64,000 nt of DNA from Oleiagrimonas sp. C23AA (GCF_011759385.1 NZ_JAARLY010000007.1:124001-188000), one strand, 5' to 3'; positions 7,754 through 19,242 are shown, counted from the first letter of the stretch. Notes: generated from the letters alone by a model not told the origin. A program made the numbers and translations.

Positions 7754-9238
7754 TTACGCGCCGCGCTGGCGTTCGCTGGAACTCGGAATTCTCAAGACCT
7801 CCCGGTACTTGGCTACGGTACGCCGTGCCACACGGATGCCGCGGCTGTTCAGTTCCTCGGCCAGTGCCTGGTCCGACAGCGGACGACGCGGGTTCTCTTC
7901 ACCGACGAGCTTACGCAGCATGGCCTGAATGGCGGTTGCCGAGGCACTGCCGCCATCTTCCGTGGCCACGCCGGAGGAGAAGAAGTATTTGAATTCGAAG
8001 ATGCCGCGCGGAGTATGCAGGTACTTGCGGGTGGTCACGCGCGAGATGGTCGATTCGTGCATGTCCACCTCTTCGGCCACTTCGCGCAGCACCATCGGTC
8101 GCATCGCCTCCGGGCCGTAGTCGAGAAAGGCGCTTTGTCGGCGCACGATGACCTCGGCCACCTTGAGCAGCGTTTCGGCACGCGAGCGCAGGCTCTTGAG
8201 CAGCCAGCGCGCTTCCTGCAACTGACCGCGAAGGTAGCTGGCGTCCTCGCGTCGAGCATGCGAGATCAGGTTGCAGTAATGCTGGTTCAAACCCAGCCTT
8301 GGCTGGCAGTCCGGGCTCAGACTGACACGCCACTGGTGACCATCGCGGCGTGCGTAGGCATCGGGCGCAATGTATTCGACCGGTGTCGGGTCCAGCGCAT
8401 AGCCGGGCCGCGGGTCCAGGGCGCGGATCAGCGCAGCCGCCGCGACCACGTCCTCGGGGGCGGCATCCAGGCGCTTGGCCAGCTTGTCGATATCGTTGCG
8501 TGCCAACAGCGCCAGCTCGTGTTCGACGATGCGCTGGGCCAGTTCGCGCAGCGCCGGTTCGGCGTCCCCCAACTGCGTCAGTTGTGCCAACAGGCAGTCA
8601 CGCAGGTCCAAACTGGCCACGCCGGGCGGGTCGAACTGCTGGATACGCTGGCGTACCTGCTCTATCTGGTCGCAGGAAATGTTCAGCGAGGCGGGCAGGG
8701 CCTCGATGACCGGCTCCAGGCCGTCGCGCAGGTAGCCATCGTCATCGAGTGCATCGATGATGGCCACGGCGATCAACTGCTCGCGCTCATCGAATGCCGA
8801 CAGGTTCATTTGCCAGGTGAGGTGGTCACGCAGGCCCTCCGGCGCGGCTCGCTGCGGTTCGAAGCCGTCCTCGCCATCGCCGTAGCTGGTGCCGCCGGAG
8901 GGCAGGTCGAAATCGCCACCCACGCCATGGTCGGATGGCTCCCAGTCGGGTGCCGACTCCTGACTGGGGGCCTGCTCGCTGGCTGCGGGCGCGGCATACT
9001 CGACCGATTCGGGTTCATGCGTCTCGGCGTTGCCGTCACGTTCGCCCTGGTCGTTGCTCTGGCTATCGCCGGCCTGCTCGGCTTCGTCGGAAAATTCGAG
9101 CAAGGGGTTGGACTCGACCAGTTCGCGCAATTCCGTTTCCAGCTCCAACTGCGAGAGCTGGAGCAGACGGATGGCCTGCTGCAACTGCGGCGTCAGCGAC
9201 AGTTGCTGGTTGATCTTGAGTTGCAGTCCGGGCTTCAT
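7754..9238 (-). CDS. rpoN: RNA polymerase sigma-54 factor
   Basis: 494 aa from the ATG at 9238; the frame extends further upstream but the family begins MKPGLQLKINQQLSLTPQLQ as here. Region I is Gln/Leu-rich (about 1-50), followed by an acidic linker rich in Glu, Asp, Ser and Gly (about 60-130), the core-binding domain, and the C-terminal DNA-binding region with the RpoN box ARRTVAKYRE. Sigma-54 directs core polymerase to -24/-12 promoters and needs AAA+ activators. Downstream of lptB and upstream of hpf, the conserved order. Confidence 0.97.
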   Translation of the reverse strand: MKPGLQLKINQQLSLTPQLQQAIRLLQLSQLELETELRELVESNPLLEFSDEAEQAGDSQSNDQGERDGNAETHEPESVEYAAPAASEQAPSQESAPDWEPSDHGVGGDFDLPSGGTSYGDGEDGFEPQRAAPEGLRDHLTWQMNLSAFDEREQLIAVAIIDALDDDGYLRDGLEPVIEALPASLNISCDQIEQVRQRIQQFDPPGVASLDLRDCLLAQLTQLGDAEPALRELAQRIVEHELALLARNDIDKLAKRLDAAPEDVVAAAALIRALDPRPGYALDPTPVEYIAPDAYARRDGHQWRVSLSPDCQPRLGLNQHYCNLISHARREDASYLRGQLQEARWLLKSLRSRAETLLKVAEVIVRRQSAFLDYGPEAMRPMVLREVAEEVDMHESTISRVTTRKYLHTPRGIFEFKYFFSSGVATEDGGSASATAIQAMLRKLVGEENPRRPLSDQALAEELNSRGIRVARRTVAKYREVLRIPSSSERQRGA

Positions 9239-9527
9239 GCGTTGCTCGATCTTACTCCGGCAAACGAAGCGGCGCGCCGTTGGCAAAGCCGCGGGCACCG
9301 TGCCTTGCCGGACCGCCCGGGACGGCGGTCGGACACACCGTCTGGTGCGTACGACTGACTCCCGTCTGTGTCCATGCAAACCCCTTGCCGCCCCGATGAA
9401 TGCAGGCTCATCCTACCCCCGCAGCCGGTGCTCCCGCCAGCACTGGGCGCCGATAGTTCATGCCGGCTTCGTGCGCCGGGGCACGACTCTGGCCGTTGAC
9501 GTCAGGGGCCGGGTGCGCGAGGTGCGC
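9239..9527. other. Intergenic region lptB-rpoN
   Basis: 289 bp without a supportable gene. The rpoN promoter is expected here on the minus strand, but no clear promoter hexamers or terminator were found by eye. Confidence 0.4.
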
Positions 9528-10247
9528 TTACAGACGGAATTCGCGACCCAGGTAGACCTCGCGCACTTTCTCGTCGGCCAGGATGTGCGCCGGTGTGCCG
9601 CGCGAGAGCACCTGGCCTTCGCTCAGGATGTAGGCGCGATCACAAATGCCCAGGGTTTCGCGCACGTTGTGGTCGGTAATCAGCACCCCGATGCCGCGCT
9701 CTTTCAGGTGCAGCACGATGCGCTGGATTTCGCCCACCGAGATGGGATCGACGCCGGCGAAGGGTTCATCCAGCAGCATGTAGCGCGGCCGCGCGGCCAG
9801 CGCGCGGGCAATCTCGACGCGACGGCGCTCGCCGCCGGACAGGCTGACGCCTTTCTGGTCGGCGATATGGGCAATCTTCAGCTCATCGAGCAGGCTTTCC
9901 TGTTCGGCGCGGCGATCCTTGCCGCTCATGCCCTGGCGCATTTCCAGCACCGCCATGATGTTGTCGGCCACCGTCAGGCGGCGGAACACCGACGGCTCCT
10001 GCGGCAGATAGCCCACACCCAGGCGGGCGCGGGCGTGCATGGGCAGGCCGGTGATCTCCTGCTCGTCCAGCTTGATGGCGCCGGCGTCGGCGGCGATCAG
10101 GCCCACCACCATGTAGAAGCAGGTGGTTTTGCCGGCGCCGTTGGGGCCGAGCAGGCCGACCACTTCGCCTTCCTTGATCGAGAAGGCGAAGTCTTTCACC
10201 ACCTGGCGTGAACGGAAACGCTTTTGCAGACCCTGGGCAGACAGCAT
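9528..10247 (-). CDS. lptB: LPS export ABC transporter ATP-binding protein LptB
   Basis: 239 aa from the ATG at 10247, 4 bp after the lptA stop. Walker [10 protein letters not shown], signature [16 protein letters not shown], Walker [14 protein letters not shown] and the H-loop [10 protein letters not shown] are all present. LptB dimers power LptFG, which pulls lipopolysaccharide from the inner membrane onto the LptC-LptA bridge. Last gene of kdsC-lptC-lptA-lptB. Confidence 0.96.
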   Translation of the reverse strand: MLSAQGLQKRFRSRQVVKDFAFSIKEGEVVGLLGPNGAGKTTCFYMVVGLIAADAGAIKLDEQEITGLPMHARARLGVGYLPQEPSVFRRLTVADNIMAVLEMRQGMSGKDRRAEQESLLDELKIAHIADQKGVSLSGGERRRVEIARALAARPRYMLLDEPFAGVDPISVGEIQRIVLHLKERGIGVLITDHNVRETLGICDRAYILSEGQVLSRGTPAHILADEKVREVYLGREFRL

Positions 10248-10251
10248 CGGC

Positions 10252-10875
10252 TTACTGTGCTCCACCGGCGCTGGCGGCGCTGGCTGGCTTGGCGTCCTGC
10301 TTGGCGTCGGATTTGGATTTGGCCGACGTGCTGGCAGCCGGGTGCTTGGGCTGGAAGACCAGGTGCACACGGTTGTCGCCCCGGCTTTCGCCGCTCATGC
10401 CCGAGGTCTTGGTGTTGTAGACCAGCCGATCGCCGGAAGCCTTGCCGCGGCCTTTCTGGTCGACATGGGCGTTGCCGGTCAGCACGGCGATGCCGGTGCT
10501 GACGTTGTAGTCGATCTTGGTCGCGTGCGCGGTCATCAGGTTGCCGTTGTCATCTTCCTGCTGAAGATGCGCCGGACTGCCGGTGACGATGGCGTGGTCG
10601 ACGCTGGTATCGGCGCCCAGGTGAATGTCGGCCTTGTCGCCGGTGACTTTGAGCGTGCCCTGTGTGATCACCACGTTGGTGAACAGGTGCGTGGTGGTAT
10701 TGGGCTGGTTCTTGCCATCGAAGCGGTTGGCATTGACGTTGACCGGCTGGTTGCGGTCACCCTGCTTGGCCATGGCGCCGGCTGGAGCCAGCGCCAGCAG
10801 CGCGGCCAGCAGCATCAGGCCGGCGGCGGGCAGCCGGTCAGTGTTTGCTCGGCGGATAGAAGCCGTGAACGTCAT
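10252..10875 (-). CDS. lptA: LPS transport periplasmic protein LptA
   Basis: 207 aa. A signal peptide (hydrophobic [17 protein letters not shown], cleavage about residue 36) is followed by the OstA-like beta-jellyroll with repeats such as [14 protein letters not shown] and [11 protein letters not shown]. LptA forms the periplasmic bridge between LptC and LptD. The ATG at 10875 has GGAG upstream and overlaps the end of lptC by 38 bp. The C-terminus is a low-complexity Ala/Ser/Lys tail. The LptA call rests on fold pattern and operon position. Confidence 0.9.
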   Translation of the reverse strand: MTFTASIRRANTDRLPAAGLMLLAALLALAPAGAMAKQGDRNQPVNVNANRFDGKNQPNTTTHLFTNVVITQGTLKVTGDKADIHLGADTSVDHAIVTGSPAHLQQEDDNGNLMTAHATKIDYNVSTGIAVLTGNAHVDQKGRGKASGDRLVYNTKTSGMSGESRGDNRVHLVFQPKHPAASTSAKSKSDAKQDAKPASAASAGGAQ

Positions 10876-11425
10876 GTAGCAGCTCCAGGTGCTGGGAATC
10901 GAGGTTGGCGCGAAGGCCGGTGCCGGAAAGTGTAGCCGCTCCCTGCTTCATCAGGGCGTGGGCGTCGGTGGCGACCCTGTTCTGCTTGGGCCAGGCGGTG
11001 ACATCGGAGGTCTGGATGTCGCCAAACGGCGTGCTGCCGAAGGGCTTGCGGTGCATGTGCACCTTGCCCTGCAGCTTGAGCACATTGCCGTCGGCGCTGA
11101 CCCAGCCATAGTCGGACTGGCCGGTCCAGGGCTCGCCGGGGGCATTGTGCGCGGGCGGCAGATAAAAGTGCGGTGCGTTCAGATACAGCGAGTCGTCGCC
11201 TTCGCGGCGCTGCAGGTATGGCGCCTTGAGCCGGAAGCTGGGCGTGCCGTCGTCGGCGTAAGCCCACAGGGTGAAATCGCGCAGCGTGTAGCCCGAACGT
11301 GGCGGTCCCACAAAGGTGTCGGGCTTGGCCGCAGGCTGGATCCACCACACGCCGGCCCACACCGCCAGCGCGGCCAGGGCCAGCAGGACAATGGTGCCCG
11401 GCATGCGCCTGGGCATTACAGCCAT
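10838..11425 (-). CDS. lptC: LPS export system periplasmic protein LptC
   Basis: 195 aa from the ATG at 11425, which has GGAG 8 nt upstream and overlaps the kdsC end. One N-terminal membrane anchor (IVLLALAALAVWAGVWW) precedes a periplasmic jellyroll domain with FTLWAYADDGTPSFRLKAPYL, the LptC/YrbK pattern. LptC is held beside LptBFG and hands LPS to LptA. Overlaps at both ends suggest tight coupling with kdsC and lptA. Confidence 0.92.
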   Translation of the reverse strand: MAVMPRRMPGTIVLLALAALAVWAGVWWIQPAAKPDTFVGPPRSGYTLRDFTLWAYADDGTPSFRLKAPYLQRREGDDSLYLNAPHFYLPPAHNAPGEPWTGQSDYGWVSADGNVLKLQGKVHMHRKPFGSTPFGDIQTSDVTAWPKQNRVATDAHALMKQGAATLSGTGLRANLDSQHLELLHDVHGFYPPSKH

Positions 11426-11946
11426 AGTTCGCGCTCCGCGGCGAGCTTGCCCTGTGCTTCCAGGATCAGGTCGCTGACCTCGCGCGCCGCGCCCTCGCCG
11501 CCGCGCAGGCGGGTCTGGTGATGGGTGTGCTCGAGCAGCCACGGGTGCGCATTGGCCACCGCGATGGCCAGCCCCGCCGCCCGCATCGGCGCCAGGTCGG
11601 GCAGGTCGTCGCCGACGAACGCGGCCTGGGCCGGCTCAAGGTGCAGCGCGTCGATCAGGTCGAGCAGGCAGGCGCGCTTGTCATGCTGGCCCTGGTAGAC
11701 GTGGTTGATGCCCAACTCGTCGGCGCGCACGGCCACCGGGTGCGACACCCTTGCGGTGATCAGCGCCACCTCGATCCCATTGGCCATCAAGCGCTTCAGT
11801 CCCAGGCCGTCATGCACATGGAACTGCTTGACCTCATTGCCGTCGGCGCCCAGCCACAGGCGGCCGTCGGTCAGGGTGCCGTCGACATCGAACGCCACCA
11901 GGCGGATACGGGCGGCACGTTGGGCAAGCTCGGTGTTCAGGGACAT
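11416..11946 (-). CDS. kdsC: 3-deoxy-D-manno-octulosonate 8-phosphate phosphatase KdsC
   Basis: 176 aa, a HAD-superfamily phosphatase without a large cap. Motif I is FDVDGTLTDGRLW, and the C-terminal FVGDDLPDLAPM holds the metal-binding Asp pair. It makes Kdo from Kdo-8-phosphate for LPS inner core. The start at 11946 is chosen because family members begin just before this; a TTG at 11982 is an alternative. Confidence 0.94.
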   Translation of the reverse strand: MSLNTELAQRAARIRLVAFDVDGTLTDGRLWLGADGNEVKQFHVHDGLGLKRLMANGIEVALITARVSHPVAVRADELGINHVYQGQHDKRACLLDLIDALHLEPAQAAFVGDDLPDLAPMRAAGLAIAVANAHPWLLEHTHHQTRLRGGEGAAREVSDLILEAQGKLAAERELWL

Positions 11947-12040
11947 GGCGGCGTTCTTGGAGGGAAAGGCAGGGAGGGTCAAGCGTTCAAGCGTAGTGCA
12001 TGCACACGCGGGCTGTCAGTGCACCGCGGGGCGTTAGCCA

Positions 12041-13054
12041 TCACACCACGCGGGCGCGCAGCAGATCATGAATATTCAACGCGCCGACCACGCGCTCGTT
12101 CTCATCAGTGACCAGCAGCGCGTGGATCTGATGCTTTTCCATCAGTTGCGCCGCCTCGATGGCCAGGCGGTCGGCGCTGATGGTTTTCGGCCCGCGCGTC
12201 ATCAGCGAGGCGACCGAGGCGTTGCGCAGGTCGACATCGTCGTCATCCAGCGCGCGACGCAGGTCGCCGTCGGTGAACACGCCGAGCAGGCGCAGGCGGT
12301 CGTCGACCACTGCCGTCATGCCCAGGCGCTTGCGTGTCATCTCCATCAGCGCTTCGGTCAGGCTGGCCTCGGGGCCGACCCGCGGAATGCCTTCGCCCGA
12401 ATGCATGATGTCGGCAATATGCAGCAGCAGGCGCCGGCCCAGGCTGCCGGCCGGGTGCGAGCGGGCAAAATCTTCGGAGGTGAACCCACGCGCTTCCAGC
12501 AGTGCCACCGCCAGCGCGTCGCCCATCACCAGCGCCGCGGTGGTGCTGGCCGTGGGCGCCAGACCCAGCGGGCAGGCCTCGGCCGGCACGCTGGCATCCA
12601 GGTGCACATCGGCCTGCTGTGCCAGCGAGGACTGGGCGTTGCCGGTCATGGCAATCAGCGGAATGCCCTGGCGCTTGAGCACCGGCAGGATGAACAGGAT
12701 CTCGTCTGTCTCGCCGGAGTTGGACAGCGCCAGCACGATGTCCTGCGGCGTGATCATGCCCAGATCGCCGTGACTGGCCTCGCCAGGGTGTACAAAGAAG
12801 CTGGGTGTGCCGGTGGAGGCGAAGGTGGCCGCGACCTTGCGTGCGATGTGCCCGGATTTGCCCATGCCGATGACCACCACGCGCCCGGGGCAGTCCAGGA
12901 TGTGCCGGCAGGCGCGGCTGAAGTTGCCGTCGATGCGTGGTTCCAGCGAGCGGATCGCCGCCGCCTCGGTGGCGATCACCGTACGTGCGCTGCGCGCTAG
13001 TGAATCGGCATCGGCGGCCGAGGGCGGAAGCAGGGACGAGGTTTCGGCAGTCAT
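12041..13054 (-). CDS. kdsD: Arabinose-5-phosphate isomerase KdsD/KpsF
   Basis: 337 aa from the ATG at 13054. The SIS domain (about 45-180) includes VVVIGMGKSGHIARK and HPGEASHGDLGM; two CBS domains fill the C-terminal half. It interconverts ribulose-5-phosphate and arabinose-5-phosphate, the first committed step to Kdo, and stands directly before kdsC. Open frame continues far upstream of the chosen start but without family similarity. Confidence 0.95.
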   Translation of the reverse strand: MTAETSSLLPPSAADADSLARSARTVIATEAAAIRSLEPRIDGNFSRACRHILDCPGRVVVIGMGKSGHIARKVAATFASTGTPSFFVHPGEASHGDLGMITPQDIVLALSNSGETDEILFILPVLKRQGIPLIAMTGNAQSSLAQQADVHLDASVPAEACPLGLAPTASTTAALVMGDALAVALLEARGFTSEDFARSHPAGSLGRRLLLHIADIMHSGEGIPRVGPEASLTEALMEMTRKRLGMTAVVDDRLRLLGVFTDGDLRRALDDDDVDLRNASVASLMTRGPKTISADRLAIEAAQLMEKHQIHALLVTDENERVVGALNIHDLLRARVV

Positions 13055-13277
13055 GGCGCCTCGGGCGTCGTTCGGCGGAATGCGGTGATTTACAGGCCGG
13101 AAAGGTTGAGGAAACGGCGGCACGCGCGGATTGTCGTTCCGGTGCCGCAGGATTTCCATTACCATTCCATATTCGCATTTTACTGTCATAAAGTGGCTGC
13201 GGCATCCGTGGTCCGCTTCGGCGTCGCCGGCCAGCGCCCGGCGCTGATGCGCTTTATGCAAAGGCAAAGAAGGTTTT

Positions 13278-13511
13278 ATGGACGCAGCACGCATCAAAGC
13301 CCTGATCGAAAACGGCCTGCCCGAGGCTCGCGTTGACGTGCGCGGTGACGACGGCGTGCATTTCGAGGCGGAGGTGGTCAGCCCCGCATTTGCCGGCAAG
13401 TTGCCGCTGGCCCGTCACCGCATGGTCTATGCCACGCTGGGTGACCTGATGGGTGGCGAGATCCACGCGCTGAGCCTGACCACGCAGACACCGCAAGAGC
13501 ACGGTGGCTGA
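13278..13511 (+). CDS. ibaG: BolA family protein (IbaG type)
   Basis: 77 aa with the BolA helix-turn-helix-like fold: ARIKALIENGLPEARVDV, then HFEAEVVSPAFAGKLPLARHRMVYATL. The strong ribosome site AAGAAGG precedes the ATG. BolA/IbaG proteins bind monothiol glutaredoxins and take part in Fe-S cluster trafficking and the acid response. Located before murA as in E. coli ibaG-murA. Confidence 0.92.
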   Translation: MDAARIKALIENGLPEARVDVRGDDGVHFEAEVVSPAFAGKLPLARHRMVYATLGDLMGGEIHALSLTTQTPQEHGG

Positions 13512-13620
13512 CTTCTACCAGCCATGTAAGCGCGCCCGCGCGGGTATGCCGCTGCGATGCGCGACACCACTGGGCCGCAGGCCGGGCGTTGTCCCGATCG
13601 CCCCATCGATAAAAGATTGA

Positions 13621-14892
<1,272 letters not shown>

Positions 14893-14908
14893 GTCAGGGC
14901 ACTTCATC

Positions 14909-15223
14909 ATGTTCGCCCGCCTGCAGCGAGCCTTTCGCGTGCCGGAACTGGACGGCCTTGATCGTGCCCGGCGCCGTGAGCGGATAATCGAGGCGATGGG
15001 CGAAGATCGCGTACTGTGCCTGGGCACGCTGATCGGTTCGATGCTGGTGATCGCGCTACTGGGTGATCTGACGCGCCGGCTGTTGCCGGATCAGTCCATC
15101 TGGCTACGCTTTCTGGCGCAAATGCCGCCCTTGATGCTGCTGAGCACCGTCGCTTACGGGGTGTGGTTTGTGCCACACCTGCGCCGTTACCTGCGCAAAC
15201 AGCGGTCTGAAAACGACGCGTGA
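14909..15223 (+). CDS. Small membrane protein of unknown function
   Basis: 104 aa. A basic N-terminal cytoplasmic part (RARRRERIIEAMGEDRV) is followed by two hydrophobic helices (about residues 36-53 and 70-88) and a basic C-terminal tail. Not recognised. It begins 17 bp after murA and may be cotranscribed with it. The ribosome site is poor. Confidence 0.6.
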   Translation: MFARLQRAFRVPELDGLDRARRRERIIEAMGEDRVLCLGTLIGSMLVIALLGDLTRRLLPDQSIWLRFLAQMPPLMLLSTVAYGVWFVPHLRRYLRKQRSENDA

Positions 15224-15299
15224 TGGGCGAAGTTCGCCCATGACCTGCGAAGGCAGGTGTTAGTCTGTCAGCCGGTGAAACATCGACAAGGAAGGTCAT

Positions 15300-15617
15300 A
15301 TGAGCTGGAGCCGCGTCGGCTTTATTCCTGAGTTGTCGAAGGTGCCGTCGCAGTGCCGACGTGCGCTGATGCGCTATCTATCCATGCGTGTGTGGGCTCG
15401 ATCGTTTCCAGTCCTGGCGCTTATGGTGGCCGCGTACCGCGTGGCGATGGCGTTCTACGATCACCGCTTTGGCTCGCTTCCCGGCTGGGTGCTGATGAGC
15501 TTGCCGCTATGCGTGGTGTTGGCCTGGCGTCGCTGGGTGGTGCGTCCGGCCTTGCGTAGTGCGGTGAGGCGCTGGCTGGCAGCGAGGGCGGATACGCTGA
15601 CTCAGCGCGCCGAATAG
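15300..15617 (+). CDS. Small membrane protein of unknown function
   Basis: 105 aa with a good ribosome site (AAGGAAGG, then ATG). Two hydrophobic helices (about 35-52 and 61-77) are flanked by Arg-rich stretches. Similar in layout to the preceding gene, but sequence relation is not evident. Its 3' end overlaps the convergent DUF3108 gene by 16 bp. Not recognised. Confidence 0.55.
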   Translation: MSWSRVGFIPELSKVPSQCRRALMRYLSMRVWARSFPVLALMVAAYRVAMAFYDHRFGSLPGWVLMSLPLCVVLAWRRWVVRPALRSAVRRWLAARADTLTQRAE

Positions 15618-16309
15618 CTTTTCAGCAGCATGGTGATGTCGCCGCCGTCGCTTTGCGAAAGCTTTACCGGCACCAGAAATTTGCCGGGTACGTACCAGGC
15701 GGAAAAGCTCTTGGCGTCGTCCGTGCGGTCCACGCGCTCGGCCTGGAATTGGCCGGCGGGCACGGAGACCTCGCTCTTGCCCTTTACCTGATAGCGCTGC
15801 ACCTGCACGCGGTCGCGCACGGCCACCGGCAGGTTGACGCTGCGCTTGTCGTCGTCCAGCGCCATGGCGATGGCCAGCGGTACGGTGTGGCGCTCAACCA
15901 GACCCGGCGCGGTGGCGTAATGCTCGGTGCCTTTCTTGGTGGTGACAGTGACCTGCTTGCCGGCCCAGTCCACCTTCAGGTGGCGCTCCTTGCTCTTGAC
16001 CGACACATCCATGCTGTAGTCGTAGCTCAGCGCTTCTGGCGCGTTGTCCTGCCAGCGGAAATGAGAGGTTTCCTTCACGCTGGCGCCGAGCAGCGCGGCC
16101 AGACCCGAGGTGCCCTTCATCGACGAGCGGTACTGCCAGGTGCCGTCGCCATCCTGGCTGAGCGTGAGCTTGCTCTGGCCGATCACCGAGCCATCGCGCT
16201 GCACCTCGTAGGTGGCGCGAAAGGCATGCGGTGCGGCGGCCGCGTGAGCGGCGCCGGCCATCGCCAGCGTTAGCGAAGCGACAAGGGGAAGCAGGCGAGC
16301 GGTAGTCAT
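15602..16309 (-). CDS. DUF3108 domain-containing secreted protein
   Basis: 235 aa with a clear signal peptide (LLPLVASLTLAMAGAAHAAAA). The mature protein is beta-rich with the DUF3108 pattern: FRATYEVQRDGSVIGQSKLTL at the start, and a late QFQAERVDR...AWYVPGKFLVPVKL block. Function unknown; the family is periplasmic and usually follows purN in xanthomonads, as here. One view is a lipocalin-like or OstA-like beta barrel, which is inference. Confidence 0.82.
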   Translation of the reverse strand: MTTARLLPLVASLTLAMAGAAHAAAAPHAFRATYEVQRDGSVIGQSKLTLSQDGDGTWQYRSSMKGTSGLAALLGASVKETSHFRWQDNAPEALSYDYSMDVSVKSKERHLKVDWAGKQVTVTTKKGTEHYATAPGLVERHTVPLAIAMALDDDKRSVNLPVAVRDRVQVQRYQVKGKSEVSVPAGQFQAERVDRTDDAKSFSAWYVPGKFLVPVKLSQSDGGDITMLLKSYSAR

Positions 16310-16346
16310 GAGCGCAGAGTCTGGGGGTGCGCACCTGAATGGATGT

Positions 16347-17024
16347 TCACGCGGCGATCAGTTCGCCGCCGTTGTCCAGTTGCAGCGGCGCGGCCAGGGG
16401 CACGCCATCCAGGGTGACACCGGCCTCGTTCAGACCCAGGCGCCCACTGGCCAGCAGCGCGGTTACCGCCGGCAGCAGTCGGTGCTCTCGCGGCAACAGG
16501 CGCGCGGCCAGGTCATCGGCGCTGTCGCCTTCATGCACGGCAATACGGGCCTGTGCGATCACCGGGCCACCGTCCAGTTCGGCGGTGACAAAGTGCACGC
16601 TGGCGCCATGTTCCCGGTCACCGGCGTCCAGCGCGCGTTGGTGTGTGCGCAGGCCGCGGTACTTGGGCAGCAGCGACGGGTGCACGTTGAGCATGCGTCC
16701 GTGCCAGGGTGCCAGCGCCTGGCCATCGATAATGCGCATGAAGCCGGCCAGCACCAGCGCCTTGGCGCCCGAATCGGCCAGACGCCGGAACAGGTCCAGG
16801 TCGAACGCGCGCCGGTCGGCGTAGCTTTTGGGGTTCAGCGCCAGCGTCGGGATGCCGTGCGATTCGGCCAGGCGCAGCGCCGGCGCCGTGGCGCGATCGC
16901 TGGCGACCAGGGCGAAACGCACCGGCAGCGTGCCGGCGTCACGGGCGGCAATCAGAGCTTTCAGGTTGCTGCCGCGCCCGGAGGCGAGCACGGCAATGGG
17001 CATCGGTTCGTGCGTCAAACTCAT
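16347..17024 (-). CDS. purN: Phosphoribosylglycinamide formyltransferase
   Basis: 225 aa. IAVLASGRGSNLKALI is the N-terminal phosphate-binding region; GFMRIIDGQALAPWHGRMLNVHPSLLPKYRGL contains the formyl-transfer active site (Asn-His with a later Asp). It formylates GAR with 10-formyl-THF in purine synthesis. The ATG at 17024 is taken; a TTG directly after the purM stop and a later ATG at 17003 are alternatives. Confidence 0.95.
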   Translation of the reverse strand: MSLTHEPMPIAVLASGRGSNLKALIAARDAGTLPVRFALVASDRATAPALRLAESHGIPTLALNPKSYADRRAFDLDLFRRLADSGAKALVLAGFMRIIDGQALAPWHGRMLNVHPSLLPKYRGLRTHQRALDAGDREHGASVHFVTAELDGGPVIAQARIAVHEGDSADDLAARLLPREHRLLPAVTALLASGRLGLNEAGVTLDGVPLAAPLQLDNGGELIAA

Positions 17025-17036
17025 GCGTGGCGCCAA

Positions 17037-18074
17037 TCAGCTGATGGCCACGCGTGCGTTGCCCTCGGCGCTGACAATCTTCCCGATCACGCGTGCGCCC
17101 AGGCCGTGCTCGGCCAGCAGCGCCATGGCGCGATCGGCGTCGTTGCCGGGCAGGATCAGCGTGAAGCCGATGCCGCAGTTGAAGGTGCGCCACATTTCCT
17201 CGCGCGCGACCTTGCCTTCGGCCTTCAGCCATTCGAACACGGCCGGCAGTTCCCAGCTGTCCGCGTCGATGGACACGCCCAGGCCCTCGGGCACCACGCG
17301 GATGATGTTTTCCGACAGGCCGCCGCCGGTGATGTGCGCCATGCCGTGCACGGCAACAGCCTGCATCAGCGCCAGCATCGGCTTGACGTAGAGCGTGGTC
17401 GGCGCCATCAGCGCATCGGCCAGGCGCGTGCCATTGAGATCCATGTCCAGCGGCGAGCCGGCACGCTCGAGAATGCGGCGGATCAGCGAGTAGCCATTGG
17501 AATGCGGGCCACTGGAATCGACGCCGACAATCACGTCACCAGCGCTGATGGCGCTGCCATCGAGCAGCTGCGACTTTTCCACCGCACCGACGGTGAAACC
17601 GGCCAGGTCGTATTCGCCTGGCGGGTACATGTCCGGCATTTCGGCCGTCTCGCCGCCAATCAGCGCGCAGCCGGCCAGCTCGCAGCCCTTGGCAATGCCG
17701 CTGACCACCGCCGCGGCGGTATCCACGTCCAGCTTGCCGGTGGCGAAGTAGTCCAGGAAGAACAGCGGCTCGGCGCCCTGTACCAGCACGTCGTTCACGC
17801 ACATGCCGACCAGGTCGATGCCGATGGTGTCGTGGCGCCCCAGCTGCTGGGCCAGCTTCAGCTTGGTACCCACGCCGTCGGTGCCCGATACCAGCACCGG
17901 CTCCTTGTAGCGTCCGGCCATGTCGAACAATGCGCCGAAACCGCCCAGGCCGCCCATCACTTCCGGGCGCATGGTGCGCTTGACCATGGGCTTGATGCGC
18001 TCGACAAGCGCATTGCCGGCATCGATATCCACGCCGGCGGCGCGGTAGGTGAGGGCGTCGTTGTCGGCGGACAT
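17037..18074 (-). CDS. purM: Phosphoribosylformylglycinamidine cyclo-ligase
   Basis: 345 aa, standard AIR synthetase. [12 protein letters not shown], the [21 protein letters not shown] loop region and the [10 protein letters not shown] motif are present. It closes the imidazole ring of AIR using ATP. Forms a purM-purN-DUF3108 transcript. The upstream extension of the frame to 18200 is discarded because the family begins near residue 1 chosen here. Confidence 0.97.
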   Translation of the reverse strand: MSADNDALTYRAAGVDIDAGNALVERIKPMVKRTMRPEVMGGLGGFGALFDMAGRYKEPVLVSGTDGVGTKLKLAQQLGRHDTIGIDLVGMCVNDVLVQGAEPLFFLDYFATGKLDVDTAAAVVSGIAKGCELAGCALIGGETAEMPDMYPPGEYDLAGFTVGAVEKSQLLDGSAISAGDVIVGVDSSGPHSNGYSLIRRILERAGSPLDMDLNGTRLADALMAPTTLYVKPMLALMQAVAVHGMAHITGGGLSENIIRVVPEGLGVSIDADSWELPAVFEWLKAEGKVAREEMWRTFNCGIGFTLILPGNDADRAMALLAEHGLGARVIGKIVSAEGNARVAIS

Positions 18075-18187
18075 CGGGGCAACTTCCGGTGTGGGCAAGA
18101 GTGCAATGATAGACGTTCGGGCGCCGATTGGGCAGACTTTGCCGGCATGTCGCCGTTTGCGGTGACCCCTTTTCAAGCATACGGTCG

Positions 18188-19192
18188 ATGCCGATGGCAA
18201 AGCGATTCTCCCACCTGCTGCTCAGCTTCCTCGTTCTTGCGCTGGTCTGCGCGGTGCCGCGCCCGGCGCTGGCGCAGGGCTCGCAGTACACCGCCATCGT
18301 GCCGGTGCAGGACACCACCGAGGCGCAGCGCGACCATGCTTTCTCGGTGGCACTGACGCAGGTGCTGGGGCGCGTGGCCGGCACCGACCTCAGCGCCAAG
18401 CCCGGTTACCAGGACACGCTGGGCAAGGCGGCCAACTACGTGCAGCAGTACCAGTATCAGCGCGCCGATGACGGCAACGGTTTCATGCTTCAGGTCAGTT
18501 TTGACCCTGGTGCCATTCGCCGCGTTATTGCCAGCTTCGGCGGCTCCAGCTGGGGCGGCTCGCGTCCGCCGGTGCTGCTGGTGGTGCGCAATGGCAGTGG
18601 CCAGCTGATGGGCGCCGACGCGCTGGCGCCGCTGACCCAGGCGGCCGGAGCGCGCGGGGTGAACTTTGTCTATCCGGCGCCGGGCGCGCAGCTGGACAAC
18701 TCGGCGTTGGCGCAGGCCGACGAGCACGCCTTGGCCGCGGTGGCGCGGCGTTACCACACCGGTCTGGTGCTGCTGGGTTCGGTCGATCACGGTAGCGCAC
18801 AGTGGACGCTGGTGGCCGCCGGTCAGGCGCAATCGTGGCAGAGCGCGCCGGGCGGCATGGATGCGGCGTTGTCGGCGACCGGCTCGACGCTGGTCAGCCG
18901 TCTGACCCAGCGCTTTGGCGATGGCTCGCAGGGCGCTTCCAGCCAGGGCGTGCTGTGGGTGGAGGGGGTCGGCAGCGCCGAAGATTTCGCGCAGCTGATT
19001 GCCAGCGTGCGCGATGACGCCTTGGTACGCTCAGTGCGCGCGATACAGGCGCAGGGGCAGGGCGTGGCGCTGCAGATCAGCGCGCGGGCCTCGATGAGTT
19101 CGGTGGCCGATGAGCTGGCGGCCAAGGGGCGCCTGCTGCCATCGCACGATACGCATGCCGGCGCCGATGTCACCCTGCACTGGCTGCACTGA
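18188..19192 (+). CDS. DUF2066 domain-containing secreted protein
   Basis: 334 aa with a signal peptide ([22 protein letters not shown]). The mature part matches the DUF2066 pattern, with [23 protein letters not shown] near the N-terminus, then [12 protein letters not shown]. Function unknown. In xanthomonads it stands divergent from purM and ahead of a PerM transporter and hda, as here. Two ATGs (18188, 18194) compete for start. Confidence 0.82.
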   Translation: MPMAKRFSHLLLSFLVLALVCAVPRPALAQGSQYTAIVPVQDTTEAQRDHAFSVALTQVLGRVAGTDLSAKPGYQDTLGKAANYVQQYQYQRADDGNGFMLQVSFDPGAIRRVIASFGGSSWGGSRPPVLLVVRNGSGQLMGADALAPLTQAAGARGVNFVYPAPGAQLDNSALAQADEHALAAVARRYHTGLVLLGSVDHGSAQWTLVAAGQAQSWQSAPGGMDAALSATGSTLVSRLTQRFGDGSQGASSQGVLWVEGVGSAEDFAQLIASVRDDALVRSVRAIQAQGQGVALQISARASMSSVADELAAKGRLLPSHDTHAGADVTLHWLH

Positions 19193-19242
19193 TACGGTCC
19201 GGTATCCCGAGCCGTGCGCCGTGGCTGCGGAGGGTATGACGC

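Noticed and set aside
16308-18356. Very long plus-strand open frame (682 aa) across purN and purM
   Set aside because: It is antisense to two well-identified purine genes. Its His/Gln/Arg-rich product looks like a shadow of high-GC codon bias, and it has no family match.
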